Assembly: GCA_008923315.1 (NCBI GenBank) | Contig: WBSF01000007.1 | Location: forward strand, 588,247-652,246 | Direction: 5' to 3' | DNA length: 64,000 bases | Origin: Betaproteobacteria bacterium SCN1 | GTDB taxonomy: Bacteria; Pseudomonadota; Gammaproteobacteria; Burkholderiales; Thiobacillaceae | Shown here: one piece after another, positions 7,965 through 18,082 of the stretch | How the letters are laid out: every line of letters begins with the position of its first letter | Position numbering within the stretch: the first letter of the stretch is position 1 | The notes under the pieces: generated by a model | Databases searched by the model: none | The model's input: the letters and a program-made list of their open reading frames with translations, nothing else | Told to the model about the DNA's origin: nothing | Program-made: the position numbers and the translations under genes

Positions 7965-10900
7965 CTAGAGCAAAACCCGTTCGATGCCGCCATTGCCCGC
8001 GCGTGCGAGGTAGAGCGTCATCCAGTTTTCGCCCAGCAGCTTCCTGGCCAGCTCGACGACGATATAGTCCGCCGCGGTCCCGGTGTCGTCGCCGTAGCGC
8101 GCCAGCCCCTGCAAGCAGGACGGGCAACTGGTGAGCAGCTTGACCGGGCGTCGGCCGGCGTCGAGCGCGGCGACGTCGGCGCGGATTTCCTCTTCCTTGC
8201 GGAAACGGATCTGGGTGGAGATGTCGGGCCGGGTCACGGCGAGCGTGCCGGATTCGCCGCAGCAGCGGTCGGACAGCTTCACCGCGCCGCTGTCGGGCGC
8301 GCCGCCGAGCAGCGCGTTGGCGACCTTCATCGGCGCGTGCGTCTTCATCGGCGTGTGGCAGGGGTCGTGGTAGAGGTATTTTTCGCCGGAGACGCCGTCG
8401 AGCTTCACCCCTTTCTCCATCAGGTATTCGTGGATGTCGAGCAGACGGCAGCCGGGGAAGATCTTCTCGAATTCATACTTCAGCAGCTGGTCCATGCAGG
8501 TGCCGCAGGACACGATCACGGTCTTGATATCGAGGTAGTTGAGCGTGTTGGCGACGCGGTGGAACAGCACGCGGTTGGCTGCGGTGATCGCTTCGCCCTT
8601 GTCGGCCTGGCCGCCGGCCGTCTGCGGGTAGCCGCAGCACAGATAGCCGGGCGGCAGCACGGTCTGCACGCCGAGCTCGAACAGCATCGCCTGGGTGGCC
8701 AGCCCCACCTGCGAGAACAGGCGTTCCGAGCCGCAGCCGGGGAAGTAGAACACCGCGTCGGCGTCGTCCGACAGCTTGGCCGGGTTGCGGATCACCGGCA
8801 CGATGCCCGGGTCTTCCAGCCCCAGCAGCGCGCGCGAAGTCTTCTTCGGCAGGCCGCCGGGCATGGGTTTGTTGACCAGATGGATCACCTGCGCCTTGAT
8901 GTCCGGCCGGCCGAGCGAGGCCGGCGGGCGCTTCGTCTGCGGCTGGATCAGGCCCATGCGCTTCGCCATCGCGTGTCCCAGGCGCTGGCCGGCATAGCCC
9001 CATTCGATCAACGGCTTGCGCAAGGCCTTGATGGTGCGTGGATCGGTCGCATTGAGGAAAGCCATCGATGCCCAGGCGCCGGGGTTGAATTTCTTCTTGC
9101 CGCGGCGGCGCAGCAGGTTGCGCATGGCGATGGAGACGTCGCCGAAATCGATGTCGACCGGGCAGGGATTCTTGCACTTGTGGCAGACCGTGCAGTGGTC
9201 GGCCACGTCGGAGAATTCGTCGAAATGCCGCAGCGAGATGCCGCGCCGGGTCTGTTCCTCGTACAGAAAGGCCTCGATCAGCAGCGAGGTGGCGAGGATC
9301 TTGTTGCGCGGCGAGTACAGCAGGTTGGCACGCGGGATGTGGGTGTTGCACACCGGTTTGCATTTGCCGCAGCGCAGGCAGTCCTTGATCGAGTCGGCGA
9401 TCGCACCGGTTTCCGAGGCTTCGAGAATGATCGACTCGGCTTCGAGCAGGCCGAACGAGGGCGTGTAGGCGTTGCGCAGGTCGGCGCCGGCGAGCAGCTT
9501 GCCCTTGTTGAAGCGGCCTTCGGGGTCGACCTTCTTCTTGTAGTCGGCGAAATGCGTCAGCGTCGCGTCGTCCAGGAATTCCAGTTTGGTCAGCCCGATG
9601 CCGTGTTCGCCGGAGATCACGCCGCCCAGGTCGGTGGCGAGCCGCATGATGCGGCCGACAGCCGCATTGGCCGCCTGAAGCATCGCGTAATCGTCGGAGT
9701 TGACCGGGATGTTGGTGTGCACGTTGCCGTCGCCGGCGTGCATGTGCAGGGCGACGAAGACGCGGCTTTTCAGCACGTCCCGGTGGATGCGGTCGCAGGC
9801 TTCGAGGATGCGGGCGTATTCGCGGCCGACGAAAAGCTGGTGCAGTTCGCGCCGCAGCTCGCGTTTCCACGAGATCCGCACCTGTTTGTCGCGCAGGGCC
9901 TCGAACACGGTGAAGGGCGAGGTGTCGGGCGCGAGGAGATCGTCCAGATGCGCGAGGGAGTCTGCCCAGCGCTGGCGCACGGCAGCGATCAGGGCCTGCG
10001 CCTGAGTCCGCTTTTCAGCAACTTTTTCGGGGTCGGCAACGGTGTCGTCGTCCTCGAGCAGCGGCAGCTCGCCGGCGAAGAATTCGGCGAGTGCGTCGGC
10101 AAGCGCCAGCTTGTTCGCGATCGACAGTTCGATATTGATGCGTTCGACGCCGTCGGTGTAGTCGCCCAGCCGGTCGAGCGGAATGACCACGTCCTCGTTG
10201 ATCTTGAAGGCGTTGGTGTGGGCGGCGATGGCCGCCGTGCGGGCGCGGTCGAGCCAGAATTTCTTGCGCGCCTCCGCCGACACGGCGACAAAGCCTTCGC
10301 CGCCGCGCGCATTGGCGAGCTGGACGATCTTCGAGGCCGTTTCGCCGGCTGCGACTTCGTTGTCCGACACCACGTCGATCAAGAGCACCATGTTCGGCCG
10401 CGCGTTCTTCGGCGACTTGGTGGCGTAGCCGACGGCCTTCACGTAGCGCGCGTCGAGATGCTCCAGACCGGCCAGTTTCACGTCCGGGTGTGCGTCGCAG
10501 AACTGCTTGATCTCGACGATGGCCGGCGTGGCCTCGCGTGCCGAGCCGAAGAATTCCAGGCAGACGGTACGGCCGTGCGCCGGCAGGCGGTGCAGGATGA
10601 AGCGCGCCGAGGTGATGAGGCCGTCGCAGCCTTCCTTCTGGATGCCGGGCAGGCCGGCGAGGAATTTGTCGGTCACGTCCTTGCCCAGCCCGGTCTTGCG
10701 GAAGCGGCTGCCGGGAATGGTGAGGATGTCGGGCGAGCCCTTGGGCGTCTTGCCGTCGGGGCCGAAACGGCGGATTTCGAACGTGGCCGATGCGGCGTCG
10801 TGGATCTTGCCAAGGTTGTGATCGCGCCGGCTGACCTCGATCCAGTCGGCCTGCGGCGTCACCATTCGCCACGAGACCAGATTGTCGAGTGCGGTGCCCC

Positions 10901-11759
10901 ACAGCACCGCCTTCTTGCCGCCCGCGTTCATCGACACGTTGCCGCCGATGGTCGAAGCGTCGGCCGAGGTCGGGTCGACCGCGAACACCAGCCCGGCCGC
11001 ATCGGCCGCTTCCATGACCCGCTTGGTAACGACGCCCGCGCCGCAGTGGATCGTCGGCACCTCGAACTCGCAGCCGGGCAGGTGCAGCATCTCGACTGCG
11101 CGCATCGCTTCGAGCTTCTCGGTGTTGATCACCGCCGACTTGTCGGTGAGCGGCACCGCGCCGCCGGTGTAGCCTGTGCCGCCGCCGCGCGGGATGATCG
11201 TCAGGTCCAGCTCGACCAGCCCGGCCACCAGCCCGGCCATCTCGGCCTCGCTGTCCGGGGTCAGCACCACGAAGGGGTATTCGACGCGCCAGTCGGTGGC
11301 ATCCGTTACATGGGATACGCGCGCCAGGCCGTCGAAGCTGAGGTTGTCCTTGCGCGTGACGCCGGCCAGCCGTCTTTGAATACGGGTGCGCAGATCGGCG
11401 GTGTCGGCGAACCAGGCCTCGAACTCGCGCACCGCGCGATCGGCTGCCTGCAGCAGCTGGCCGACCAGCTCGTTGCCCTGGCGCCGCAGTTCGATCTCGT
11501 GCAGGCGATGGCGCAACGCTTCGATCAGCAGGGCGCGCCGTTTCGGGTTGGCCAGCAGGTCGTCTTCCAGATAGGGGTTGCGGCGCACTACCCAGATGTC
11601 GCCCAGCACCTCGAACAGCATGCGCGCCGAGCGGCCGGTCCTGCGTTCGCCGCGCAGGGTATTGAGCACGTCCCAGGCGTCGCTGCCCAGGAGGCGGATC
11701 ACGATCTCGCGGTCGGAGAACGAGGTGTAGTTGTAGGGGATTTCGCGAAGACGGGGCAT
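7965..11759 (-). CDS. Large fused FAD-linked oxidase / iron-sulfur dehydrogenase (DUF3683, D-lactate dehydrogenase-like)
   Basis: Single chain of 1264 residues joining modules that are separate subunits in GlcD/GlcF-type enzymes. Residues about 1-190 are a DUF3683-type domain ([20 protein letters not shown]). A PCMH-type FAD-binding domain follows ([19 protein letters not shown]), then a FAD-oxidase C-terminal domain with [15 protein letters not shown] and [15 protein letters not shown]. Two 4Fe-4S clusters are [12 protein letters not shown] and [18 protein letters not shown] cysteine-rich repeats come last ([51 protein letters not shown]). Likely a quinone- or flavoprotein-coupled 2-hydroxyacid dehydrogenase; the substrate is not determinable. 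The ATG at 11759 starts the conserved region. Confidence 0.88.
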   Translation of the reverse strand: MPRLREIPYNYTSFSDREIVIRLLGSDAWDVLNTLRGERRTGRSARMLFEVLGDIWVVRRNPYLEDDLLANPKRRALLIEALRHRLHEIELRRQGNELVGQLLQAADRAVREFEAWFADTADLRTRIQRRLAGVTRKDNLSFDGLARVSHVTDATDWRVEYPFVVLTPDSEAEMAGLVAGLVELDLTIIPRGGGTGYTGGAVPLTDKSAVINTEKLEAMRAVEMLHLPGCEFEVPTIHCGAGVVTKRVMEAADAAGLVFAVDPTSADASTIGGNVSMNAGGKKAVLWGTALDNLVSWRMVTPQADWIEVSRRDHNLGKIHDAASATFEIRRFGPDGKTPKGSPDILTIPGSRFRKTGLGKDVTDKFLAGLPGIQKEGCDGLITSARFILHRLPAHGRTVCLEFFGSAREATPAIVEIKQFCDAHPDVKLAGLEHLDARYVKAVGYATKSPKNARPNMVLLIDVVSDNEVAAGETASKIVQLANARGGEGFVAVSAEARKKFWLDRARTAAIAAHTNAFKINEDVVIPLDRLGDYTDGVERINIELSIANKLALADALAEFFAGELPLLEDDDTVADPEKVAEKRTQAQALIAAVRQRWADSLAHLDDLLAPDTSPFTVFEALRDKQVRISWKRELRRELHQLFVGREYARILEACDRIHRDVLKSRVFVALHMHAGDGNVHTNIPVNSDDYAMLQAANAAVGRIMRLATDLGGVISGEHGIGLTKLEFLDDATLTHFADYKKKVDPEGRFNKGKLLAGADLRNAYTPSFGLLEAESIILEASETGAIADSIKDCLRCGKCKPVCNTHIPRANLLYSPRNKILATSLLIEAFLYEEQTRRGISLRHFDEFSDVADHCTVCHKCKNPCPVDIDFGDVSIAMRNLLRRRGKKKFNPGAWASMAFLNATDPRTIKALRKPLIEWGYAGQRLGHAMAKRMGLIQPQTKRPPASLGRPDIKAQVIHLVNKPMPGGLPKKTSRALLGLEDPGIVPVIRNPAKLSDDADAVFYFPGCGSERLFSQVGLATQAMLFELGVQTVLPPGYLCCGYPQTAGGQADKGEAITAANRVLFHRVANTLNYLDIKTVIVSCGTCMDQLLKYEFEKIFPGCRLLDIHEYLMEKGVKLDGVSGEKYLYHDPCHTPMKTHAPMKVANALLGGAPDSGAVKLSDRCCGESGTLAVTRPDISTQIRFRKEEEIRADVAALDAGRRPVKLLTSCPSCLQGLARYGDDTGTAADYIVVELARKLLGENWMTLYLARAGNGGIERVLL

Positions 11760-11859
11760 CGGTAGGCGGTGCTGCAAAACCCGCATTTTACGGGATATTG
11801 CGGACAGACCCGCAGTGACTACAATCGCCCCGAACCGTTCACCGCCCAAGGACCTTGCC

Positions 11860-12471
11860 GTGGCCTCCGTCTACGACCTGAAACCCCGCTTCCAGGCACT
11901 GCTGCGTCCGCTGGTCGCGCGCCTTGCCGCCGCCGGCGTCACTGCCAACCAGGTGACGGTCGCCGCCGCCGTGCTGTCGTTCATCGGGGGTGGCCTCATC
12001 GCCTGGCAACCGTTCGAAACCTGGCCGCTGCTGTTGCTGCCGCTGGTGCTCTTCCTGCGCATGGGCCTCAACGCCGTCGACGGCATGCTGGCGCGCGAAT
12101 TCGGCCAGCAGTCGAAACTGGGCGCGATCCTCAACGAACTCGGCGATGTGATCTCGGATGCCGCCCTCTACCTGCCGCTGGCCTGGGTGCCCTTCGTCTG
12201 GGTGCCGCTGGTCGAAGGCATCGTCGTGCTCGCGGTGATTTCCGAGATGACCGGCGTGGTCGCCGTGCAGATCGGCGCGAAGCGCCAGTACCAGGGCCCC
12301 ATGGGCAAGAGCGACCGCGCCTTCTGGTTCGGTGCGCTGGGCCTGCTGCTGGGCCTGGGCGTGCCGCCCGGCGACTGGATCAACGCCCTGCTCGGCGTCA
12401 TGCTGGGGCTGCTCGTACTCACCATCGTCAACCGGGCGCGTGCCGCGCTGAGGGAAACCCATGCCGCTTAA
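11860..12471 (+). CDS. CDP-alcohol phosphatidyltransferase (YnbA-like)
   Basis: Membrane enzyme of 203 residues that would transfer a phosphatidyl group from CDP-diacylglycerol to an alcohol. The signature D-x2-DG-x2-AR-x8-G-x3-D-x3-D appears as [10 protein letters not shown] then [10 protein letters not shown]74, G75, A78, R79, G88 and D96 are kept, but the first and third Asp positions are Asn (N71, N92). Several hydrophobic helices follow. An in-frame GTG at 11815 would add 15 residues; I prefer the GTG at 11860, which has AAGGA seven bases upstream. First gene of a lipid operon overlapping the CDP-diglyceride synthase, like E. coli ynbA-ynbB. Confidence 0.82.
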   Translation: MASVYDLKPRFQALLRPLVARLAAAGVTANQVTVAAAVLSFIGGGLIAWQPFETWPLLLLPLVLFLRMGLNAVDGMLAREFGQQSKLGAILNELGDVISDAALYLPLAWVPFVWVPLVEGIVVLAVISEMTGVVAVQIGAKRQYQGPMGKSDRAFWFGALGLLLGLGVPPGDWINALLGVMLGLLVLTIVNRARAALRETHAA

Positions 12472-13387
12472 TCTGCAATACGCCCTCACCGGCATCCTCG
12501 GCCTGCTGGTGCTGGGCACTGTCGTCATCGGGTTGAAGAAACGGTTGAAACCCGGGCCCGGCGACCGCGAACTCTGGCTGCGCATGCGCTCGTGGTGGGT
12601 GATGGCGGGCCTGTTCATCCTCGCCATTGCGGTCGACCGTGCGCTGTCCATCGTCTTCTTCGCCCTGGTCAGCTTCCTCGCGCTCAAGGAATATTTCAGC
12701 ATCATCCCCACCCGGCGCGCCGACCGGCGCGTGCTCTTCTGGGCCTATGCCGCCATCCCCGTGCAGTATTTCTGGGTCTACGACGCCTGGTTCGGGATGT
12801 TCATCATCTTCATCCCGGTCTACCTCTTCCTGCTGATCCCGTTGAAGATGGTCATCGTCGGCGAAACGCAGGGCTTCCTGAAAGCCGCCGGCACGATCCA
12901 CTGGGGCCTCATGACCACCGTGTTCTCGCTGTCCCACGCCGCTTTTCTGCTGGCGTTGCCGGACAGCGGCAACCCGGCCGCCGGCAGCGCCGGCCTGCTG
13001 CTCTTCCTCGTCTTCCTCACCCAGTTCAACGACGTCATGCAGTTCGTCTGGGGCAAGCTCGCCGGGCGGCGCAAGGTCATCCCCAAGGTCAGTCCCGGCA
13101 AGACCGTTGCCGGCTTCGTCGGCGGCGTCGCCACCACCACCCTCGTCGCCTGGCTCGCCGCGCCTTACCTGACGCCGTTGACCGGCTGGCAGCCGGTGGC
13201 TGCGGGCCTGATCATCGGTATCGGCGGCTTCGTCGGCGACGTGACGATCTCCGCCTTGAAGCGCGATCTCGGCATCAAGGACAGCGGCTCACTGATCCCG
13301 GGGCACGGCGGCATCCTGGATCGGGTGGACAGCCTGACGTATACGGCACCGCTGTTTTTTCATTTTGTGTATTACTTGCATTACTGA
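12461..13387 (+). CDS. Phosphatidate cytidylyltransferase (CdsA/YnbB-like)
   Basis: Polytopic membrane protein of 308 residues expected to make CDP-diacylglycerol from phosphatidate and CTP. The family signature near the C terminus is intact: ISALKRDLGIKDSGSLIPGH followed by GGILDRVDS. At least seven hydrophobic segments precede it. It overlaps the upstream CDP-alcohol phosphatidyltransferase by 11 bases, so the product of this enzyme is probably the substrate of that one. A housekeeping cdsA normally lies with uppS/dxr/bamA, so this looks like a second, dedicated copy. Confidence 0.9.
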   Translation: MPLNLQYALTGILGLLVLGTVVIGLKKRLKPGPGDRELWLRMRSWWVMAGLFILAIAVDRALSIVFFALVSFLALKEYFSIIPTRRADRRVLFWAYAAIPVQYFWVYDAWFGMFIIFIPVYLFLLIPLKMVIVGETQGFLKAAGTIHWGLMTTVFSLSHAAFLLALPDSGNPAAGSAGLLLFLVFLTQFNDVMQFVWGKLAGRRKVIPKVSPGKTVAGFVGGVATTTLVAWLAAPYLTPLTGWQPVAAGLIIGIGGFVGDVTISALKRDLGIKDSGSLIPGHGGILDRVDSLTYTAPLFFHFVYYLHY

Positions 13388-13446
13388 TTGACCAGACCAT
13401 TCAAACCAGTAGTTTGTTGACGTATTTGCTCGCTTACGGAGGTGTC

Positions 13447-14082
13447 ATGATGTCCATTGAAGAACTACCGTACACCCCCGAATTTCTACTTGAGCTCGGT
13501 TTTCCTGCTGAAAGGGCTAGAGGTCGAGTTTTTCAATATCGTCGAACTAAACTGATGCTGATTGCACAATGGGAAGGCCATGGCCCGGACACATGCGAAA
13601 CGCTGTATCTATTTGAATCTGGGTTCAAATTTCCAATCCGTCTGAGGCAGAAGGCTAGATCAAATGGGAAAATATTTACCACCTATGAAATTCGATCCCA
13701 GAAGCCTTTAAGGCCACATGAAGTTGCTCGGCTAAAAATGAAAGGTGGGGGACTATTGGCTGCCTACTCAGATGCTAATCAATTTACCGATTTTGATGTC
13801 GCTGTAACTGATGAGACTAAGCCAATTAAGCCTAGGCCTATTGCCAGGTTAAAGAAGTTATTAAAAATCTTCGAGTACACAGTGGGTAAGGCGTTTTATC
13901 GATCACCCGCTATGGAGGCTTTTATTCCAGGTTACTTCACTGTTGAGGAGGCGAAGGTATTTGCCGAGCACATCCAAAAAACTGACGGTAAAGGCATTCC
14001 CTTAGTGTCGCTTCTGGTATTTGAGCTCGCTTTTGAGAAATACAAATCGAGAGCCGGAAAATCTGCTGGCGCTGATATTTAG
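13447..14082 (+). CDS. AT-rich orphan gene, hypothetical protein
   Basis: A 211-residue protein I do not recognise. The start MMSIEELPYTPEFLLELGFP has a good ribosome site (GGAGG four bases before the ATG pair). The protein is soluble with no signal peptide or membrane segment. It has a basic middle (RFIARLKKLLKIFEYTVGKA-like, near residue 140) and a mixed helical C terminus. A sampled 60-base stretch is about 43% G+C against about 65% or more in its neighbours, and codon use is shifted to AT-rich codons. It is inserted between the CDP-diglyceride synthase and acyltransferase genes in the same orientation, so it probably arrived by transfer. No inverted repeats or recombinase accompany it. 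Confidence 0.75.
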   Translation: MMSIEELPYTPEFLLELGFPAERARGRVFQYRRTKLMLIAQWEGHGPDTCETLYLFESGFKFPIRLRQKARSNGKIFTTYEIRSQKPLRPHEVARLKMKGGGLLAAYSDANQFTDFDVAVTDETKPIKPRPIARLKKLLKIFEYTVGKAFYRSPAMEAFIPGYFTVEEAKVFAEHIQKTDGKGIPLVSLLVFELAFEKYKSRAGKSAGADI

Positions 14083-14106
14083 GTTTCGCTTATTTGCCCT
14101 TATCTA

Positions 14107-14757
14107 GTGTCCCGCTGGCTCCAAACCCTCTTCTTCCTCCTGATCGTCCGCCCCTTCCTCGCCCTCGTGCTGGGGGTGAACCTGCGCCACGCCGAGCGTC
14201 TGCCCCACACCGGCCCGGCGATACTCGCGGCGAACCACAACAGCCATCTCGACACGCTGCTGCTGATGCGCCTTTACCCGCTGGCGACGCTGCACCGGGT
14301 GCGGCCGGTGGCGGCGGCGGATTACTTTCTGAAAAACCGCTTCGTCGCCTGGTTCGCGCTGCACATCATGCACATCCTGCCGCTGTCGCGCCGGCCGAAG
14401 CCGGGTGAGAAACCGCTGGCGCATATCGAAGCGGCGCTGGCGGCGGGCGATATCCTGATCCTGTTCCCCGAAGGTTCGCGCGGCGAACCGGAAAAGCGCA
14501 GCGCGCTGAAGTCCGGCATTGCGCACCTGATGGAGGCCGCGCCGACGGTACCGGTGATTCCCCTCTATTTGCACGGGCTGGGCAAGGCGCTGCCCAAAGG
14601 GGACTGGTTGCCGATACCATTCTTTGCCGACGGCTGGGTGGGGGCGCCGCTGACATGGCAGGGCGAGCGGGCGACGACGATGCGGGCACTGGAAGCCCGT
14701 TTTGCCGAACTCGAAACGCAGTGTGCAGCAGAGCGGCGGGCGCCGGCATGGGAATGA
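14107..14757 (+). CDS. Lysophospholipid / 1-acylglycerol-3-phosphate acyltransferase (PlsC-type)
   Basis: Acyltransferase of 216 residues with the PlsC motif I NHNSHLD (catalytic His and Asp) and motif III FPEGSRGEPEK, then the motif IV-like VPVIPLYLHGLGKA. An N-terminal hydrophobic helix (LFFLLIVRPFLALVLGV) anchors it in the membrane. The start is a GTG at 14107. It would acylate a lysophospholipid or related acceptor and belongs functionally with the two upstream lipid genes, although the AT-rich orphan now separates them. The acceptor is not known. Confidence 0.88.
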   Translation: MSRWLQTLFFLLIVRPFLALVLGVNLRHAERLPHTGPAILAANHNSHLDTLLLMRLYPLATLHRVRPVAAADYFLKNRFVAWFALHIMHILPLSRRPKPGEKPLAHIEAALAAGDILILFPEGSRGEPEKRSALKSGIAHLMEAAPTVPVIPLYLHGLGKALPKGDWLPIPFFADGWVGAPLTWQGERATTMRALEARFAELETQCAAERRAPAWE

Positions 14758-15380
14758 AGATGGGGCGAATCGAGGCCTGGATACTGGCGGGCCTGACGCT
14801 GGTGGCCTTGATCGTATCGGGCATCCACCCGGCAGACGGGATGACCTGGGCGCTGGAAACCGTGCCGGTGATGATCGGCTTGCCCGTGCTGTTGGTGACG
14901 CACCGCCGGTTTCCGCTGACGCCGCTGGTGATCCGGCTGCTGTTCGTGCACGGCCTGATCCTGATGCTGGGCGGGCATTACACGTATGCGCAGGTGCCGC
15001 TCGGCTTCTGGGTGCAGGATGCCTTCGATCTGGCGCGTAACCACTATGACCGGCTGGGCCATCTGGCGCAGGGCTTCGTCCCGGCGATGCTGGCGCGCGA
15101 AATCCTGCTGAAGCAGACGCCGCTGCGGCCCGGTGGCTGGCTGTTTTTGCTGACCACTGCGGTGATCCTGGCGTTCTCGGCCTGTTACGAATTCATCGAA
15201 TGGTGGACGGCGCTGGCCATCGGTGCGGATGCCGATGCCTTTCTGGCGACGCAGGGCGACCCCTGGGATACGCAGTGGGATATGTTCCTCGCGCTGGTCG
15301 GCGCGATTGCCGCGCAGCTGCTGCTGGCGCGGACGCAGGATCGGCAACTGGGAGGCGTCAGCGGTTCAGCAGACGCTTGA
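14748..15380 (+). CDS. DUF2238 (YjdF-like) inner-membrane protein
   Basis: Membrane protein of about 210 residues with six or so hydrophobic helices. Family landmarks are HYTYAQVPLG, the NHYDRLGHLAQGF segment, CYEFIEWWTA and GDPWDTQWDM, which characterise DUF2238/YjdF. Function is unknown. Three ATGs lie close together (14748, 14754, 14760); all overlap or abut the upstream acyltransferase stop, so translation is coupled. Its 3' end overlaps the convergent DUF808 gene by 23 bases. Confidence 0.82.
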   Translation: MGMKMGRIEAWILAGLTLVALIVSGIHPADGMTWALETVPVMIGLPVLLVTHRRFPLTPLVIRLLFVHGLILMLGGHYTYAQVPLGFWVQDAFDLARNHYDRLGHLAQGFVPAMLAREILLKQTPLRPGGWLFLLTTAVILAFSACYEFIEWWTALAIGADADAFLATQGDPWDTQWDMFLALVGAIAAQLLLARTQDRQLGGVSGSADA

Positions 15381-16263
15381 CGAGGCTGACACCGCCGAGC
15401 AGCAATGCGCCGGTCACGATACCGACGAGTGCGTGTGCCCCCAGTGTGACGAGCCAGGCCAGGGCGTGGCCGACAGGCGCCAGCGATTCCACGGCATGCT
15501 CCAGCGGCGGCAGGCCGTGCACGAGGATGCCGCCACCGACCACGAACATGGCGGCCGTGCCCAGCACCGACAGGGTTTTCATCATGCGCGGGGCGGCGGC
15601 GAGCAGGAAGCGGCCGACGGCCTGCGTGACCTTGCCGGCACGTCGCGACAGATACAGCCCGGCGTCGTCGACTTTGACGATGCCGGCGACCAGGCCGTAG
15701 ACCCCGGCCGTGATGACGATTGCCACGATGGACAGGACGCTCAGCCGGGTGACGAATGGCGCCGCCGCCACCGTGCCGAGGGTGATGACGATGATTTCCG
15801 CCGACAGGATGAAGTCGGTGCGGATCGCCCCCTTGATCTTGTCTTTTTCGTAATCGACGAGGTTGACGCGGGCATCTTCCCGGGCGCGGGCGCGTTCGGC
15901 ATGTCGGGCATCGTCTTCGTCGCGGCTGTGCAGCAACCGGTGCGCCAGTTTCTCGAAGCCTTCGTAACTCAGGAAGGCACCGCCCAGCATCAGCAGCGGC
16001 GTGATCGCCCAGGCCGCCAGCGCGCTGATGGCGAGCGCGGCCGGCACGAGGATGAGCTTGTTGACGAGCGAGCCTTTGGCAACCGCCCACACCACCGGCA
16101 GTTCGCGGTCGGCCTGGACGCCGGCCACTTGCTGCGCGTTCAGCGCGAGATCGTCGCCGAGTACGCCGGCGGTCTTCTTGGCGGCAACCTTGGACAATAC
16201 CGACACATCGTCGAGCACGCTTGCGATGTCGTCGATCAGGGCGAGCAGGCTGGCTCCGGCCAT
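15358..16263 (-). CDS. DUF808 (YedI-like) inner-membrane protein
   Basis: 301-residue membrane protein. The start MAGASLLALIDDIASVLDDV, then KKTAGVLGDDLALNAQQV and EGFEKLAHRLLH, are typical of DUF808/YedI proteins. It contains about six hydrophobic segments and a charged cytoplasmic stretch around SRDEDDARHAERARAREDA. The role is not established. It lies 27 bases downstream of the nadA stop and is read in the same direction, so it may be cotranscribed with nadA. The gene end overlaps the convergent DUF2238 gene by 23 bases. Confidence 0.85.
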   Translation of the reverse strand: MAGASLLALIDDIASVLDDVSVLSKVAAKKTAGVLGDDLALNAQQVAGVQADRELPVVWAVAKGSLVNKLILVPAALAISALAAWAITPLLMLGGAFLSYEGFEKLAHRLLHSRDEDDARHAERARAREDARVNLVDYEKDKIKGAIRTDFILSAEIIVITLGTVAAAPFVTRLSVLSIVAIVITAGVYGLVAGIVKVDDAGLYLSRRAGKVTQAVGRFLLAAAPRMMKTLSVLGTAAMFVVGGGILVHGLPPLEHAVESLAPVGHALAWLVTLGAHALVGIVTGALLLGGVSLVKRLLNR

Positions 16264-16290
16264 CGGTGAACTCCGTGCGGGTAAGAGCGC

Positions 16291-17355
16291 TCAGTCGCCG
16301 AGCGGGATGCGGCCGGCCTTTTCGGCGGCGGCGAAATCCAGCATGCGCTGGATCGACAGCCGCGCCTGGGCGATGACGCTGTCCTCGATGTGGATTTCGT
16401 TCTCGCCGGTTTCCAGCACGCGGGCCAGGTTTTTCAGGCCGTTCATCGCCATCCACGGACAGTGCGCGCAGGACTGGCACGTCGCGCCTTCGCCGGCGGT
16501 CGGCGCTTCGAGCAGGGTCTTGCCGGGCGCGGCGGCGCGCATCTTGTGGAAGATACCGTTGTCGGTGGCCACGATGAATACGGGGTTGGGCAGGTCTTTC
16601 ACCGCGTGGATGAGCTGGGTGGTCGAACCGACCACGTCGGCCTGCGCGATCACGGCCTCGGGCGATTCCGGGTGGACCAGCACGGCGGCCTCGGGGTGTT
16701 CCGCGCGCAGTGCCTTCAGGCCTTCGGCCTTGAAGGCTTCGTGCACCACGCACGAGCCTTGCCATAGCAGCATGTCGGCGCCCGACACACGCTGCACGTA
16801 CTCGCCCAGATGGCGGTCCGGCGCCCACAGCAGTTTGTGGCCCTGCTGGTGCAGGTATTTCACGATCTTGACCGCGATGCCGGAGGTGACGACCCAGTCG
16901 GCGCGGGCTTTGACGGCCGCGCTGGTGTTGGCGTAGACGACCGAGAGCCGGTCGGGGTGCGCGTCGCAGAAGGCGGCGAATGCGTCCGCCGGGCAGGCGA
17001 GATCGAGCGAGCAGTCGGCCTTGAGATCGGGCATCAGCACGCGCTTTTCCGGATTGAGGATCTTGGACGTCTCGCCCATGAATTTCACGCCGGCGACGAT
17101 CAGGGTCTTGGCCGGATGCGCATGGGCGAAACGCGCCATCTCCAGACTGTCGGATACGCAGCCGCCGGTTTCTTCGGCCAGGTCCTGCAGATCGGCGCTG
17201 GTGTAATAGTGCGCCACCAGCACCGCGTCCTGCTGTTTCATCAGGGCCTTGATGCGGGCCTTGAGCGCGGTGCGCTCGTCGGTAGACAGGGTTTCCTCGA
17301 CCAGCGGCGGTGCCACGATCGCAGGGCGGACGGGGACGGGAAAGGCGAGGCTCAT
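16291..17355 (-). CDS. nadA: NadA, quinolinate synthase
   Basis: Iron-sulfur enzyme of 354 residues that condenses iminoaspartate with dihydroxyacetone phosphate to quinolinate for NAD synthesis. The three cluster cysteines are in the expected places: [21 protein letters not shown] and [13 protein letters not shown]. Other landmarks are [30 protein letters not shown] and [11 protein letters not shown]. The ATG at 17355 ([14 protein letters not shown]) is preferred; the frame stays open 42 bases upstream. Length fits the family. Confidence 0.95.
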   Translation of the reverse strand: MSLAFPVPVRPAIVAPPLVEETLSTDERTALKARIKALMKQQDAVLVAHYYTSADLQDLAEETGGCVSDSLEMARFAHAHPAKTLIVAGVKFMGETSKILNPEKRVLMPDLKADCSLDLACPADAFAAFCDAHPDRLSVVYANTSAAVKARADWVVTSGIAVKIVKYLHQQGHKLLWAPDRHLGEYVQRVSGADMLLWQGSCVVHEAFKAEGLKALRAEHPEAAVLVHPESPEAVIAQADVVGSTTQLIHAVKDLPNPVFIVATDNGIFHKMRAAAPGKTLLEAPTAGEGATCQSCAHCPWMAMNGLKNLARVLETGENEIHIEDSVIAQARLSIQRMLDFAAAEKAGRIPLGD

Positions 17356-17437
17356 CGACAGCGTGGCAGCGAAAAGAAGCCAGTATAGCGGCAGCACCAG
17401 CGGGTCTGGCGTGTCAGCCTGCTATCCTTGCGCCCCT

Positions 17438-18082
17438 ATGCGGCAACTGCTTCTCGATATCCGTCCCCCCGCCCGGCCTGTGCTCGACCGTTTCGTCGCC
17501 GGGCGCAACGGCGAGCTGCTGGCGCAGCTGGATGCGCTGCTTGCCAGGCCGGCCGAGCGTGCCGTCTATGTCTGGGGCGCGCCGGGCAGTGGCAAGAGCT
17601 ATCTGCTGGAAGCCTGGGCGCATGCTGCTGAAGCGGCGGGCCTGACGGTCGCGCGCGGCGGGTTGACCGCGGCGCAGGCGGTCGTGGCCGACCAGATCGA
17701 CGACTGGGATGCGCCGCAGCAGGCCGCGGCATTCGCCGTCTACAACCAGGTGCGGGATAGCGGCGGCCTGTGGCTGGCGGCGGGCCGGCTGCCGCCGGGC
17801 GAACTGGCACTGTTGCCGGAACTGCGTACCCGTTTGGGCTGGGGGCTGGTGTTCCAGATGCTGCCGCTGGACGATACGGAAAAGCGTGCCGCGCTGATGC
17901 AGTACGCGGAATCGCTGGGGTTTCGTCTGGAAACGCCGGTGGCGGATTACCTGCTGACGCACACTGCGCGCGACATGCAGAGCCTGCTTGCCATGCTGGA
18001 AGCGCTCGACCGCGCGAGTCTGGAAATGCGGCGGCCGATCACGCTGCCGCTGCTGCGGCAGCTGCTGTCGGGTCAGCCCTGA
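17438..18082 (+). CDS. hda: Hda-like DnaA regulatory inactivator
   Basis: AAA+ protein of 214 residues related to DnaA domain III. It starts MRQLLLDIRPPARPVLDRFV, where QLLLDI resembles the clamp-binding QL-x-L-x-L motif of Hda. Walker A is WGAPGSGKS, and the Walker B region is VVADQIDDWD. Sensor and arginine-finger regions follow (MQSLLAMLEALDRASLEMRR). With the beta clamp, Hda stimulates ATP hydrolysis on DnaA to prevent over-initiation. The start is the ATG that begins similarity. The 3' end overlaps the convergent thioredoxin gene by 10 bases. Confidence 0.88.
   Translation: MRQLLLDIRPPARPVLDRFVAGRNGELLAQLDALLARPAERAVYVWGAPGSGKSYLLEAWAHAAEAAGLTVARGGLTAAQAVVADQIDDWDAPQQAAAFAVYNQVRDSGGLWLAAGRLPPGELALLPELRTRLGWGLVFQMLPLDDTEKRAALMQYAESLGFRLETPVADYLLTHTARDMQSLLAMLEALDRASLEMRRPITLPLLRQLLSGQP

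Noticed and set aside
7731-11765. A very long open frame on the plus strand opposite the FAD/Fe-S dehydrogenase
   Set aside because: It mirrors the codon periodicity of a GC-rich minus-strand gene, its translation is Gln/His/Arg/Gly-rich without any domain, and the minus-strand product has many conserved motifs.
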